From: Proteus vulgaris
GTDB lineage: Bacteria; Pseudomonadota; Gammaproteobacteria; Enterobacterales; Enterobacteriaceae
Assembly: GCA_901472505.1 (NCBI GenBank)
Contig: LR590468.1
Span: 2,083,501-2,147,500 of the forward strand
Direction of reading: 5' to 3'
Length of the DNA: 64,000 nucleotides
Shown here: in pieces, positions 29,569-38,872 of the stretch
Layout: each line of letters starts with the position of its first letter
Position numbering within the stretch: the stretch's first letter is position 1
Program-made: the position numbers and the translations under genes
Notes under the pieces: model-generated
The model's input: the letters and a program-made list of their open reading frames with translations, nothing else
What the model was told of the DNA's origin: nothing
Database searches by the model: none

Positions 29569-30753
29569 ATGTTATCAGCAAACCGATTTGATGAAGTTAT
29601 TAAGAATTGCCAATTATTAATCCAACAAAAAAGCTATTCAGGTGAAGAAGGTAACGTTGTTAAAGTCATAGAGGAAATGATGAAAAGCTATGATTTTGAC
29701 GATATTCATATAGATAAGTACGGCAACATTATTGGTGGAATTATAGGTCAGCATCCAGGGAAGACCCTTATTTTTGATGGTCATATCGATACTGTGCCGG
29801 TGAGTGAGCGTGACTGGAAAGAAAAGCCTTATGGCGCAGAAATAAAAGACGGCAAGATTTATGGTCGTGGCACCAGTGATATGAAAGGTGCTGTCGCTGC
29901 TATGATTTCGGCGATAGGCTTTTACGGTCAAGATAATCAGCGTAACTTTGCTGGCCGCATTTATGTCTCTTGTATTGTGCATGAAGAGTGTTTTGAAGGC
30001 GTAGCCGCAAGATTGGTTTCAGAGCGCTATAAACCCGATTATGTGGTGATTGGTGAAGCCTCTGAATTAAATTTAAAAATAGGGCAACGAGGTCGTGCTG
30101 AAATCGTCGTTGAAACCTTTGGTAAGCCAGCTCACTCTGCTAATCCAGATGCAGGGATCAACTCCGTTTATAAAATGGCAAAACTGATCGAGAAGATCAG
30201 AACCTTAACGCCATCCGTCCATCCGGTATTAGGAAAAGGGATCTTAGAGCTAACGGACATTAAATCCTCACCTTATCCGGGCGCTTCGGTTGTACCTGAG
30301 TATTGTCGTGCTACTTACGATCGTCGTTTGTTAGTGGGTGAAACTAAAGAGCAAGTGCTTGCACCATTACAAAAAGCGATTGATGAACTTTCTTCTCAAG
30401 ATGCTGATTTTAAAGCTAAAGTCTCTTATGCCTACGGTACTGAAAAATGTTACACCGGAGCCACTATTGAAGGTGAACGTTTCTTCCCTGGTTGGGTATT
30501 AGAAGAGAGCGATCCTTATGTACAAAGCGTTTTAAAAGGGCTGCATGAATCGGGCTTTAACCCTACAGTCACACAATACTCTTTCTGTACTAACGGTAGT
30601 CACTATGCAGGTGAAGCGGGTATTAAAACCATTGGTTTTGGTCCATCCCGAGAAAACTTGGCGCACACCATTGATGAATATATCGAAATTGAACAACTAA
30701 CAGGTGCTGCGAGCGGTTACTACAGCATTATGAATAGCCTTTATCACCTTTAA
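29569..30753 (+). CDS. ygeY: YgeY-family M20 metallopeptidase/hydrolase
   Basis: 394 residues of the ArgE/DapE-like M20 family. Metal-binding residues are visible in DGHIDTVP (His and the adjacent Asp), GRGTSDMKG (bridging Asp) and HEECFEG (catalytic Glu pair), with a dimerisation domain in the middle (GKPAHSANPDAG) and a late conserved His in ENLAHTIDEYIE. The family is annotated as selenium-metabolism-linked in other bacteria, but its substrate is not settled. Position after dpaL suggests release of diaminopropionate or related amino acids from peptides or N-acyl derivatives. Confidence 0.92.
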   Translation: MLSANRFDEVIKNCQLLIQQKSYSGEEGNVVKVIEEMMKSYDFDDIHIDKYGNIIGGIIGQHPGKTLIFDGHIDTVPVSERDWKEKPYGAEIKDGKIYGRGTSDMKGAVAAMISAIGFYGQDNQRNFAGRIYVSCIVHEECFEGVAARLVSERYKPDYVVIGEASELNLKIGQRGRAEIVVETFGKPAHSANPDAGINSVYKMAKLIEKIRTLTPSVHPVLGKGILELTDIKSSPYPGASVVPEYCRATYDRRLLVGETKEQVLAPLQKAIDELSSQDADFKAKVSYAYGTEKCYTGATIEGERFFPGWVLEESDPYVQSVLKGLHESGFNPTVTQYSFCTNGSHYAGEAGIKTIGFGPSRENLAHTIDEYIEIEQLTGAASGYYSIMNSLYHL

Positions 30754-30778
30754 TTCTTACGAAATAAATCCTTACTAG

Positions 30779-30810
30779 AAGAGTATCTGACAAAACAGTC
30801 AGATACTCTT
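30779..30810 (+). promoter_or_regulatory. Strong intercistronic hairpin, ygeY to D-aminoacylase
   Basis: A perfect 13-bp stem (AAGAGTATCTGAC and its complement) with loop AAAACA sits 16 bases before the next start. It could be a partial terminator or a processing and stability element. There is only a short T run after it. Confidence 0.75.
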
Positions 30811-30825
30811 TGGAGAAATAACAGA

Positions 30826-32412
30826 ATGAAAACAATATTTAAAAACGCCACTGTTATTGATGGAACAGGGGCAAGTGCATTTCAAGCTGATGTCGTGATT
30901 AATGAAGGAAAAATAATAAAAATCGGTCAGATTGAAGTCAAATCAAATGATCAGGTTATTGATGCTACAGGAAAAATAGTCTGCCCTGGTTTTATTGATA
31001 CGCATACTCACTCTGATCTTTCTGCTCTGCTTAATCCTGCTTTATCTGCCAAAATCCGCCAAGGGATCACTACTGAATTGTTAGGGCAAGATGGTGTCGC
31101 GTTAGCGCCATTACCAGAACAATATATTTCAGCATGGCGCAAGAATATTGCGGGTTTAGATGGTGATTCTGACAGTATTGATTGGCATTTTAAGAATACC
31201 GAAGGTTACTTAGGGATGTTGGAAGCAAGAGGCTCTGCAACCAACCTTGCTTACCTTGTGCCTCATGGCAATATCCGAATGGAAGCGATGGGATTAGAAG
31301 GTAATCCTTCTACTCGCGAAGATGTCGCCAAGATGTGTGAGATCTTAGAGCGTGAATTAAAAGCAGGGGCGTTTGGTTTATCAACAGGATTGATTTATAT
31401 GCCTTGTGCCTTTGGTGATACTGCTGAAATGATCGAACTTTGTAAGGTTACTGCGAAGCACAATGGTATTTTTGTGGTTCATCAACGCAGTGAAGCTGAC
31501 GATATTATCGAATCAACTCAAGAGCTTATTGATATCGCTAAAGCATCTGGTGTTTGGTTGCATATTTCTCATATGAAAGTGTGTGGTAAGAAAAACTGGG
31601 GGTTAATCGACGAAATGCTCGGTATGTTAGAGCAAGCCCAAAAAGAGGGCATCCGTATCTCTTTTGACCAATATCCTTATGTGGCAGGCAGTACCATGCT
31701 TGGAGTGATTTTACCACCTTGGGTTCACGCAGGGGGAACAGAGAAATTATTAGAACGCTTAGCTTCTCCTGAACTGCGTAAAAAGATGATTGAAGATATC
31801 GAAAAAGGTATTCCGGGTTGGGATAACTTTATTGATTTCGCAGGGTTAGAAAATATTTATGTCACTAGTTCTAAAACAGAAAAAAACCAAGATGCCGTTG
31901 GCCTTAGCCTTGTAGAGCTAGGCAAATTGAGAGGTAAAGATCCGTATAACGCAACTTTCGATCTGCTATATGAAGAAGAAAATGCGGTAGGAATGGTGGA
32001 TTTTTACGGTACAGAAGAGCACGTGATCAAATTCTTATGCCGTCCTGAACAAAACGTCTGTACTGATGGGCTAATGGGTGCAGGTAAGCCTCATCCCCGT
32101 GTATTCGGTGCATTCCCTCGTGTTTTAGGGAAATACGTCAGAGAAGAAAAATGCCTCACTTGGGAACAAGCTATCCGCAAAATGACAGGTAAACCTGCCG
32201 AAGTCCTTCGATTAATCGATAGAGGCTTAATTAAAGAGGGATATGCCGCAGATATTGTGATGTTTGATCCTGAAACCATTATTGATAAAGGCACATTTGT
32301 TGAACCAAACCAATACCCAGAAGGGATTGACTTGGTGATGGTCAATGGACGTATCGCTTTAATTAATGGTGTCGAAAGTTACGCCTGTAGTGGTCATGTT
32401 TTAAGAGCATAA
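30826..32412 (+). CDS. N-acyl-D-amino-acid deacylase (D-aminoacylase)
   Basis: 528 residues of the amidohydrolase superfamily. The metal motif DTHTHSDL lies near residue 60 after a beta-rich start (IFKNATVIDGTG), VVHQRSEAD and LHISHMKVCGK supply further ligands, and the C-terminal part returns to the beta domain (GYAADIVMFDPETI). These match D-aminoacylases, which release D-amino acids from N-acyl-D-amino acids. It lies third in the sigma-54 operon behind an intercistronic hairpin, so the operon seems built for uptake and cleavage of acylated or D-configured amino acids feeding DpaL. Substrate inferred. Confidence 0.9.
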   Translation: MKTIFKNATVIDGTGASAFQADVVINEGKIIKIGQIEVKSNDQVIDATGKIVCPGFIDTHTHSDLSALLNPALSAKIRQGITTELLGQDGVALAPLPEQYISAWRKNIAGLDGDSDSIDWHFKNTEGYLGMLEARGSATNLAYLVPHGNIRMEAMGLEGNPSTREDVAKMCEILERELKAGAFGLSTGLIYMPCAFGDTAEMIELCKVTAKHNGIFVVHQRSEADDIIESTQELIDIAKASGVWLHISHMKVCGKKNWGLIDEMLGMLEQAQKEGIRISFDQYPYVAGSTMLGVILPPWVHAGGTEKLLERLASPELRKKMIEDIEKGIPGWDNFIDFAGLENIYVTSSKTEKNQDAVGLSLVELGKLRGKDPYNATFDLLYEEENAVGMVDFYGTEEHVIKFLCRPEQNVCTDGLMGAGKPHPRVFGAFPRVLGKYVREEKCLTWEQAIRKMTGKPAEVLRLIDRGLIKEGYAADIVMFDPETIIDKGTFVEPNQYPEGIDLVMVNGRIALINGVESYACSGHVLRA

Positions 32413-32454
32413 CAATACAATAGCACTCTTAAACGTTAAACCTTATCTCTGTTT

Positions 32455-32479
32455 ATCACGGTTGTTCTTCAACCGTGAT
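32455..32479 (+). promoter_or_regulatory. Hairpin between D-aminoacylase and MFS gene
   Basis: A perfect 10-bp stem (ATCACGGTTG, loop TTCTT, CAACCGTGAT). It covers the upstream GTG/ATG codons at 32475-32480, which argues for the start at 32508. It may tune expression of the transporter. Confidence 0.72.
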
Positions 32480-32507
32480 GGTTTCCCCCTACCTGAGGAA
32501 CAGGAAA

Positions 32508-33782
32508 ATGAGTTCAAATATTATTCCAGACCTTCAACCGAAGAAAACATGGAAAGCTCGTTATACCGTTTTATCCTTAATTTGGTTAGCATGGTTACTT
32601 TCATTCTTAGATAGAATGGTAATGAGTGTTTCATTACCCTTTATTGGACGTGATCTTAATCTTGATACCACCCAACAAGGCTTAATAATCAGTGCGTTCT
32701 TTGTCGGTTATGCGGCATTCCAAATACCCGGTGGTTTCTTAGCTGACCGCTTTGGTGCGCGTAAAATCATGGCGATCGGTATTGCATGGTGGTCAGTATT
32801 TACCAGCTTAACGGGTATGGTGTTTACATTACCGTTAATGCTTGCCGTGCGATTCTTATTTGGTATTGGTGAAGGCTGTTTTCCCTCTGCCTCTTGGAAA
32901 ATGATCTCAACGTATTTCCCTTCTAAAGAGCGTGGTCGTGCAACGGCCATTCAATCAACAGTAAATACCTTAGGGCCAGCATTAGCCGTTATTGTTGCGG
33001 CGAGTATTATTGGTGCTTTTGGCTGGCATATGGTGTTTATTGTTTTAGGTATTCCGGGTTTATTAATTGCTGCAGGTATTTACTTCTTCACTCGTGATAA
33101 TCCAAAAGATCACCCAAGTATTACTCAGCAAGATCTCGATGAATTAGCGGCAGATGGTACATTAACGGATAAACCGGTTGAAGCCGTACCTTTTAAAGAC
33201 GTTTTAAAAATGCCAGTGTTGTGGCAAATGGCAGCGATTTGGCTTTTGTTTGATATTACCTTCTGGGGATTCTCAACATGGCTACCAAGTTATTTAATTA
33301 CTGTTCGTGAATTCTCTTTGGCTAAAACCGGGGTAATGGCGGCTATTCCATTCTTATTTGGTGCTGGTGGTACATTATTAGGTGGTTATGTTTCTGATAA
33401 ATGTAAATCACAGCGTAAATGGTTATATATGGTTACCGCAGTAATTGCAGCAGGCTTCTTATATATGACATATACCGTTGAAAGTGCGGATATGGCTGTT
33501 GTATATCAGTGTATTTCAGCATTATTTATGTTCTTCGCCATGGCAATGTTCTGGGGTATTTTAATGGATACTATCCCGAATAAAATCATGGGCCGAGCTT
33601 CAGGAATTGTTAACTTCGGTGGTCAAATGGCGGGAGTTGTTTCAGCACCGGTTATGGGCTTCTTAATTAAAGCGAGTGGTGGCAGTTATGACAGTGCATT
33701 TATATTTATGATAGTTGCATTAGTCGCCTCTGCTGTAGTGACATTCACTGTTAAAATGAGAAATACACCAGCACCCGTTTAA
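32508..33782 (+). CDS. MFS transporter, anion:cation symporter-like
   Basis: 424 residues from the chosen start (MSSNIIPDLQ), which has GAGGAACAGG upstream; an earlier in-frame GTG at 32475 lies in a hairpin. About 12 membrane segments. The first loop signature GGFLADRFGARK is typical of MFS, and LDRMVMSVSLPFIGRDLNL resembles the anion:cation symporter (sugar acid/phosphate) subfamily. As the last gene of the dpaL operon it probably imports the acylated amino acid substrate. Inner membrane. Confidence 0.88.
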   Translation: MSSNIIPDLQPKKTWKARYTVLSLIWLAWLLSFLDRMVMSVSLPFIGRDLNLDTTQQGLIISAFFVGYAAFQIPGGFLADRFGARKIMAIGIAWWSVFTSLTGMVFTLPLMLAVRFLFGIGEGCFPSASWKMISTYFPSKERGRATAIQSTVNTLGPALAVIVAASIIGAFGWHMVFIVLGIPGLLIAAGIYFFTRDNPKDHPSITQQDLDELAADGTLTDKPVEAVPFKDVLKMPVLWQMAAIWLLFDITFWGFSTWLPSYLITVREFSLAKTGVMAAIPFLFGAGGTLLGGYVSDKCKSQRKWLYMVTAVIAAGFLYMTYTVESADMAVVYQCISALFMFFAMAMFWGILMDTIPNKIMGRASGIVNFGGQMAGVVSAPVMGFLIKASGGSYDSAFIFMIVALVASAVVTFTVKMRNTPAPV

Positions 33783-33955
33783 TTAATCAGTATTAATAAC
33801 GTTTATATTTAAATAAGTGTGATGTTATTAAAAGAAATAAGATTAATTAAATAAAATAAATGTATTAACTGTAAGATTTATTTATTAAAACTCACTATAC
33901 GCTTTATTGATTTTTTAATTTAAAAAATCTTATTGCAGGATACTTTTGTCTTAAA

Positions 33956-33983
33956 AAAGCCACGATTAAAAATCGTGGCTTTG
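33956..33983. terminator. Bidirectional terminator between MFS gene and prfH
   Basis: Stem AAAGCCACGATT with loop AAA and its complement, flanked by A runs on the left and T-rich sequence on the right. It is placed between two convergent units. Confidence 0.87.
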
Positions 33984-34003
33984 CTTTTGTTAGATTAATG
34001 ACA

Positions 34004-34615
34004 TTATTTGTTTATTAGAACAAAGTCATTACCACTAAAACAGAGTGTGGCATCGCCACGAATAACTCGGTGATGGGCAATATGGCGTTGGCTATTTAAT
34101 GAGGCGTGTTGCTTCATCATATAAGCCTCTAAATGCCATGCAATAAGTTGTTTAGCAAGCTTTTTATTGGCGTGCTGACTACGCTCTGATTGCACTTTTA
34201 CACTAATGCCTGTGGCAATATGTGTTGCTCTGATCGCAGATTCTGTTTTGTTAACATGCTGACCACCGGGGCCATTGGAACGCATGGTTTCAAAGACAAT
34301 TTCTTTGTCGTTAATTTCATCAGGTTGTTCAAAACAGGCAACACCAATAAACCAGTTTTTACGCTTATGCCGTGGTCGTAACGTGCTTGTGCATTGCCAT
34401 TGTACTGAACCTGTCCACTGTTGGGCGATAGTTTGTGCATCAGCACCTTCAAGAGACACTAACGCAGATTTTAAGCCATAACGTGAAGGCTCTTTTTCAA
34501 GGATTGTTACGTTAACTTTTTGTTTTAACGTTGATTTCAAAAAGTAATTTAAGGCTTTTTCAACCGCTAAACAGCACTCTTCAGGGCCTTGTGCAGAGGT
34601 GAATTGTAATAACAT
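34004..34615 (-). CDS. prfH: Peptide chain release factor H
   Basis: 203 residues. The class I release-factor catalytic motif GPGGQHVNKTESA is present with Gly-Gly-Gln at 117-119, but the codon-recognition domain of RF1/RF2 is absent and only a short N-terminal domain precedes it, the architecture of PrfH. The Lys/Arg-rich C-terminus (SERSQHANKKLAKQL) fits ribosome binding. PrfH is known to free ribosomes whose 16S rRNA was cut in the decoding centre so that RtcB2 can religate it. The gene starts at the rtcB2 stop, confirming one unit. Confidence 0.93.
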   Translation of the reverse strand: MLLQFTSAQGPEECCLAVEKALNYFLKSTLKQKVNVTILEKEPSRYGLKSALVSLEGADAQTIAQQWTGSVQWQCTSTLRPRHKRKNWFIGVACFEQPDEINDKEIVFETMRSNGPGGQHVNKTESAIRATHIATGISVKVQSERSQHANKKLAKQLIAWHLEAYMMKQHASLNSQRHIAHHRVIRGDATLCFSGNDFVLINK

Positions 34616-35752
34616 TACGCCATCTCTCCACTGGTTTTGTAGGTGATCACCGGTTTTAAACGTGCAATGACTTCGATTAATCCAATACTCACCATACTTT
34701 CAATCACTGTCTCAATTGATTTATAAGATTGTGGTGCTTCTTCATAAATCAGTTGTTTATTGGCACAAATAATACGGCTACCTAATGCAGTTCGTGAAAG
34801 TTGTAAGGGTGTAAAACGGTGTGATAAACGGCCTTTACACTCTGTTCGCATCCATTTTCTGCCAGCACCATGCGGTAATGAATGAAGGCTTAATTCAGAC
34901 ACAATAGGCTTAACAATATAACTGTAATCACCGCGTGAACCCGGAATAACGACCATATCGTGATGTGCCGGTGTTGCACCTTTTCGATGTAACCAGCCTT
35001 GTTGACCATGTAATTCGCAAGGCTCTACAAGATTATGATTTACATCAGAAATAACCTCACCTTGAGTACGGATTTGGCGCATCATTCTTTCACCAATAAG
35101 GCGACGATTAATCTTTGCATAATCAAGTGCATTATTGTGGAGCTTGCAAATATTCATTTGCATCTTCGGTGTTAGCAACCAGTCCTTTATGACCAAACTG
35201 TTCTGTATGAGCACGTAAGATAGATTGTCCTAAACCTCTCGATCCGCTGTGAACGAGTAGCAATAACTGTTTTTTATTGATACCACTTTCAGCGAAAAGG
35301 GTTTCATTGATCACTTGGTCAATTTGTTGGAATTCAGCAAAGTGATTACCACCACCAATAGAGCCTAAAGATCCAGCAAAAGGGTGGTTTTGCATTTCAG
35401 TCGGTAGATGTGCTTCTAACCATTCTGACGGTGCGATATCACTCATTTCACTCAACTGTTTTTCTGCTTTATCTAAGTTAAGTTTGCTGTTTTTAAATTC
35501 AGTTTGAAAGAGTGTCATACCACAGCCAATATCATTTCCGACTAAGGCAGGGTAAAAACGATTAACAGAAAAAAAGGCTGCGCCAATAGGATAACCGCGA
35601 CCAGGATGTAGGTCTGGCATACCTGTCACATAAGTCATATCAGGAAGTTGAGCCGTTGTTTCTAGTTGTTGGATTGCTTTGCTTTCAATCCAAGTATTAT
35701 CCGATGCGATATAACAAACGCTATCAGATAAATAATGAACACACTTGTCCAT
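34615..35752 (-). pseudogene. rtcB: RtcB2-type RNA ligase, frameshifted
   Basis: The first frame (from 35752; a further Met lies at 35764) gives MPDLHPGRGYPIGAAFFS, NDIGCG with the manganese-binding Cys, SIGGGNHFAEFQ and VHSGSRGLG. The second gives HRKGATPAH, VIPGSRGDYS and HGAGRKW with the guanylated His. Together they make one RtcB2 ligase of about 380 residues that joins 2',3'-cyclic phosphate and 5'-OH RNA ends. The break is an extra C on the coding strand (GG at 35139-35140); removing it gives DANEYLQAHNNALDYAKIN. All catalytic residues are intact, so a sequence error is plausible. Upstream lies a putative leader peptide. Confidence 0.88.
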
Positions 35753-35824
35753 ATACCAATCCATATAATGTAAAGGATAAAAAAATAAATTGATTGGCGG
35801 ACAGCAAAAAGAAGGAAAAAAGGA

Positions 35825-35872
35825 TTACTTCTGAGATTGTCCGCAAAGAGTATTCATATTTGTAGTTGTCAT
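35825..35872 (-). promoter_or_regulatory. Putative leader peptide and attenuator before rtcB2-prfH
   Basis: A 15-codon frame (MTTTNMNTLCGQSQK-stop) follows a perfect AAGGAGG at 6-base spacing, better than the rtcB2 site itself. Its codons for LCG contain one arm of a stem, GCGGACA (35844-35838 as read on the minus strand), which pairs with TGTCCGC at 35803-35797. A U-rich tract (ATTTATTTTTTTAT) follows within 20 bases. Translation through the frame would open the stem. Leader-peptide control is inference from this layout; the peptide might also be a small functional protein. Confidence 0.55.
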
Positions 35873-36066
35873 GGGATACCTCCTTGCGTTAATTAAAATA
35901 AGTGAAAAATAATAAATCGCTGGCATAGTAACCACTTTTTCTCGCTTTAGCAATTAAAAAAATGGTGTGAATTTTCTTTATTTTTATAAAAGAAGATAAA
36001 TATAATTTATTTAATTTAAGACTAACTTTTCTTTATTATCTATTTTAGTTAGCACTCTATTTTTAA
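35873..36066. other. Spacer between rtcB2 leader and deoR
   Basis: AT-rich and non-coding as far as can be seen. It should hold the rtcB2-prfH promoter. No clear sigma-54 -24/-12 site was found on the minus strand, although rtc operons with RtcR use one. Confidence 0.4.
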
Positions 36067-36843
36067 TTAATAAATCACTTTTACTGAGCTTTTTCGGCAA
36101 TAATCTTCGTAATCATCCGTTAATTTTCTATCTGTGATAATAACATCAAACTGAGCTAAATCGCCCATATTGCCTGTGGCGGCTTCATCAAAATAGTGGT
36201 ATTTAGTGAGTAAGACCTTACGAATAGATTTATCCATCGCTTTTTTCTTCATATAAAGATCGTCGATGTTATAACAGGTAACGCCAAAATCGAGATGAAC
36301 ACCTTCAGCTGAAATAAAGGCTTTTTTAGGATTAATACTATCAAGATAAGAAGGTTGGGTAGGGTTGTAGAAGGAGTCACTTTTAGGACGATATTCGCCT
36401 CCGCAGAGTAATACAGTGGCATTTTTTTTCTGGCTTAATGCCAAAAATACTCGATGAGAATAGCAGATCCCTGTGAAATGCAGGTTATCGGGAATAAGCT
36501 CAATCAGTGTAGGAATAAATTGCCCATTATCGAAAAAAAGAACATCTCCGTCAGAAACCATACCTGCGGCAAGATTTGGAATATGAAGTTCTTCAGTTTG
36601 ATCCGGTGTAATAATATCAGAGGATGTTGAAATTAACCCTGAATGAGGCTGGGATAATGCAACAACATAACCACCTAATAATGACATCGGAAAAGGGTTT
36701 TCGGCGTCAGAACTGAGATCGCGTCTAATTGTCATTTCAGAAACTTCAAGGATCCTCGCGGCATCTTTAAGATGTATGCGACCTGAGCGTTTTATACATT
36801 CACTGAGGCGGCGCAAACGTTCGTGCTGTTTGGTCTCTATCAC
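36067..36843 (-). CDS. deoR: DeoR-family repressor, deoxyribonucleoside regulon
   Basis: 258 residues with an N-terminal helix-turn-helix (LKDAARILEVSEMTIRRDL, near 25-43) and a C-terminal sugar-phosphate-sensing domain (VLFFDNGQFIPTLIE, FLALSQKKN, CGGEYRP, SAEGVHLDFGVTC, ATGNMGDLAQFD). The order of motifs follows E. coli DeoR closely. It is encoded 54 bases after deoC in the same direction, so it likely represses deoC-deoR and the divergent deoK, with deoxyribose-5-phosphate as inducer (family knowledge). Confidence 0.88.
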   Translation of the reverse strand: MIETKQHERLRRLSECIKRSGRIHLKDAARILEVSEMTIRRDLSSDAENPFPMSLLGGYVVALSQPHSGLISTSSDIITPDQTEELHIPNLAAGMVSDGDVLFFDNGQFIPTLIELIPDNLHFTGICYSHRVFLALSQKKNATVLLCGGEYRPKSDSFYNPTQPSYLDSINPKKAFISAEGVHLDFGVTCYNIDDLYMKKKAMDKSIRKVLLTKYHYFDEAATGNMGDLAQFDVIITDRKLTDDYEDYCRKSSVKVIY

Positions 36844-36897
36844 CGAGGGATCCTTGTGTTATCGAATAGCGTACTCCAAAAAATATACGCTAAATAA

Positions 36898-37566
36898 TTA
36901 GTAGTTTGATTCAGGCGCATCTGAATCTGTTGCGATAGCGACACTTGCGCTAGCACCGATACGAGTTGCACCTGCTTTGATCATGTTTAATGCTGTTTGG
37001 CGATCGCGAACACCACCAGACGCTTTTACGCCCACTTCGTCACCCACCGTTTTACGCATTAATGCAACATGATGTTCTGTGGCACCCATTGTACTGTATC
37101 CTGTTGATGTTTTCACAAAATCAACGCGGATCTCACGACACATTTCACAAACTAAACGTACTTCGTCGTCAGATAATAAGCAAGTTTCTAAAATAACTTT
37201 CAGAGTTGTATTACCACAAGCTGCTTTTACTGCTTCAATATCTTGTTTTACGAAGTCTAAACGACCGCTTTTTAACATACCGATATTGATAACCATATCG
37301 ACTTCTTGTGCACCTTGGCGAATAGCTTCAGCTGCTTCAAATGCTTTTGTTGCTGTTAAACCCGCACCGAATGGAAAGTCGATAACACAACATACTTTTA
37401 CATCACTTCCTGCAAGGCAAGTTCTTGCTAAAGGGATGTAAGAAGTGTTAATACAAACAGAGAAGAAACCATGTTCTACTGCTTCAGCACACAATTTCTT
37501 GATTTGTGCTTCAGTTGTATCTGCAGCAAGAAGGGTATGATCGATATAATTAGCTAATGGACGCAT
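36898..37566 (-). CDS. deoC: Deoxyribose-phosphate aldolase
   Basis: 222 residues from [21 protein letters not shown] precedes this Met, while an earlier in-frame Met at 37602 lacks a better site. A class I aldolase TIM barrel: FVKTSTGY holds the Schiff-base Lys, [11 protein letters not shown] the second active-site Lys, and EVDMVINIG the proton-relay Asp. It cleaves deoxyribose-5-phosphate to acetaldehyde and glyceraldehyde-3-phosphate. With divergent deoK it makes a deoxyribose catabolic set. Confidence 0.95.
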   Translation of the reverse strand: MRPLANYIDHTLLAADTTEAQIKKLCAEAVEHGFFSVCINTSYIPLARTCLAGSDVKVCCVIDFPFGAGLTATKAFEAAEAIRQGAQEVDMVINIGMLKSGRLDFVKQDIEAVKAACGNTTLKVILETCLLSDDEVRLVCEMCREIRVDFVKTSTGYSTMGATEHHVALMRKTVGDEVGVKASGGVRDRQTALNMIKAGATRIGASASVAIATDSDAPESNY

Positions 37567-37586
37567 TGTATATTCCTTAATAAGAA

Positions 37587-37684
37587 GATTGTTATTTATC
37601 ACTAATGTTAATTTGCCAACATATTAGTGCTGTTTTAACGGGATAACAATCACAAATGATAATAAAATAACATTATATTGTTAT
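37587..37684. promoter_or_regulatory. Repeated TGTTAT/ATAACA sites between deoC and deoK, candidate DeoR operators
   Basis: Three related elements: GATTGTTAT (37587-37595), ATAACAATC (37643-37651), and the inverted repeat ATAACA-N6-TGTTAT (37667-37684). E. coli DeoR binds a 16-bp palindrome with TGTTA/TAACA ends, so these are plausible operators that would control both divergent promoters, possibly by looping. Confidence 0.5.
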
Positions 37685-37745
37685 GTATCTATCAAAACGT
37701 CACTATTTTCACATTTATAAATTTCACATAAGAGTAAGAGGCGCT

Positions 37746-38666
37746 ATGGATATCGCAGTGATTGGTTCAAATATGGTGGATTTGATCACCTATATAGATA
37801 GGATGCCAAAAGAGGGGGAAACCCTTGAGGCGCCGGCATTTAAGATTGGTTGTGGCGGTAAAGGGGCTAATCAAGCGGTTGCTGCCGCTAAATTAAATTC
37901 AAAAGTGATGATGTTAACAAAGGTCGGCGATGATATTTTCGCGGATAATACCATCATGAATTTAGGATCTTATGGCATTAATACACGCTATGTTGAAAAA
38001 GTACCAGGTACAACAAGTGGTGTTGCACCTATTTTTGTGACTTCCCAATCATCAAATAGTATTTTAATTGTTAAGGGTGCCAATCAACATTTGTCACCAG
38101 AAGATATTGATAGAGCGGCAGATAGCCTGAAAAAATGCAAAATAATTGTACTGCAATTAGAAATCCCGCTTGAAACGGTCTATCACGCCATTGAGTTTGG
38201 TAACAAACACCATATTCCTGTGTTATTTAACCCAGCACCCGCTTCAAAAGCGCTCGATCTTGATATTGCAGCCCGTTGTGACTTTTTTGTTCCGAATGAA
38301 ACCGAGCTTGAAATATTGACAGGTATGCCAATCACCACAATGGATGAAATTCGCGAAGCTGCTTGCTCTTTACTACAAAAAGGTTTTAAGAATGTCATCG
38401 TCACATTAGGTGAAAAGGGCGCATTATGGATGAATGGTGAAATTGAAAAATATATTCCTGCCATTAAAGTGGATGCAATAGACACCAGTGGAGCAGGCGA
38501 TGCCTTTATTGGTTGTTTTTCCCATTATTATGTTCACACTAATAATATTGAAGAAGCTTTAAATAAAGCCGTGATGTTTTCAGGCTTGAGTGTTACTGGA
38601 AAAGGCACACAATCTTCTTATCCGAGTATTGAAGAGTTTGGGCAGTTTTTGTCGCAAGCAAAGTAA
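37746..38666 (+). CDS. deoK: Deoxyribokinase (ribokinase family)
   Basis: 306 residues from MDIAVIGSNMVDLITY, with AAGAGG before it; the longer reading from 37683 adds a Lys/His-rich leader that looks untranslated. PfkB motifs: GGKGANQAVAAAKL near residue 38 and the C-terminal DTSGAGDAFIGCF with the catalytic Asp near 253. The context (divergent from deoC-deoR) favours 2-deoxyribose over ribose as substrate. Product deoxyribose-5-phosphate is used by DeoC. Confidence 0.85.
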   Translation: MDIAVIGSNMVDLITYIDRMPKEGETLEAPAFKIGCGGKGANQAVAAAKLNSKVMMLTKVGDDIFADNTIMNLGSYGINTRYVEKVPGTTSGVAPIFVTSQSSNSILIVKGANQHLSPEDIDRAADSLKKCKIIVLQLEIPLETVYHAIEFGNKHHIPVLFNPAPASKALDLDIAARCDFFVPNETELEILTGMPITTMDEIREAACSLLQKGFKNVIVTLGEKGALWMNGEIEKYIPAIKVDAIDTSGAGDAFIGCFSHYYVHTNNIEEALNKAVMFSGLSVTGKGTQSSYPSIEEFGQFLSQAK

Positions 38667-38696
38667 TATCCTTTTTCATAATCATTTCTTTCTATT

Positions 38697-38730
38697 CTCT
38701 CAGTTATCTCACCCATAAGATAATTGAGAG
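38697..38730 (+). terminator. Terminator-like hairpin after deoK
   Basis: A 13-bp stem with one G-T pair (CTCTCAGTTATCT and AGATAATTGAGAG) about 30 bases after the stop; only a weak T run follows. Confidence 0.6.
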
Positions 38731-38842
38731 GACCACTTTAAAATCAACCAATTAAATTAGATTAATAATTTTGTTAGGTTTTCTCTGCGAAAAAACATCT
38801 AGCAGTATGTGATTTATTTCACATCATTATGATAAACAGAAT

Positions 38843-38857
38843 TGAAATGTAATTTCA
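38843..38857. promoter_or_regulatory. Candidate MurR operator 1
   Basis: A perfect inverted repeat TGAAAT-GTA-ATTTCA. A second copy lies 32 bp further on, which is three helical turns, so regulator dimers would sit on the same DNA face upstream of murQ. Confidence 0.6.
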
Positions 38858-38872
38858 TGTGATGTATCTTTA

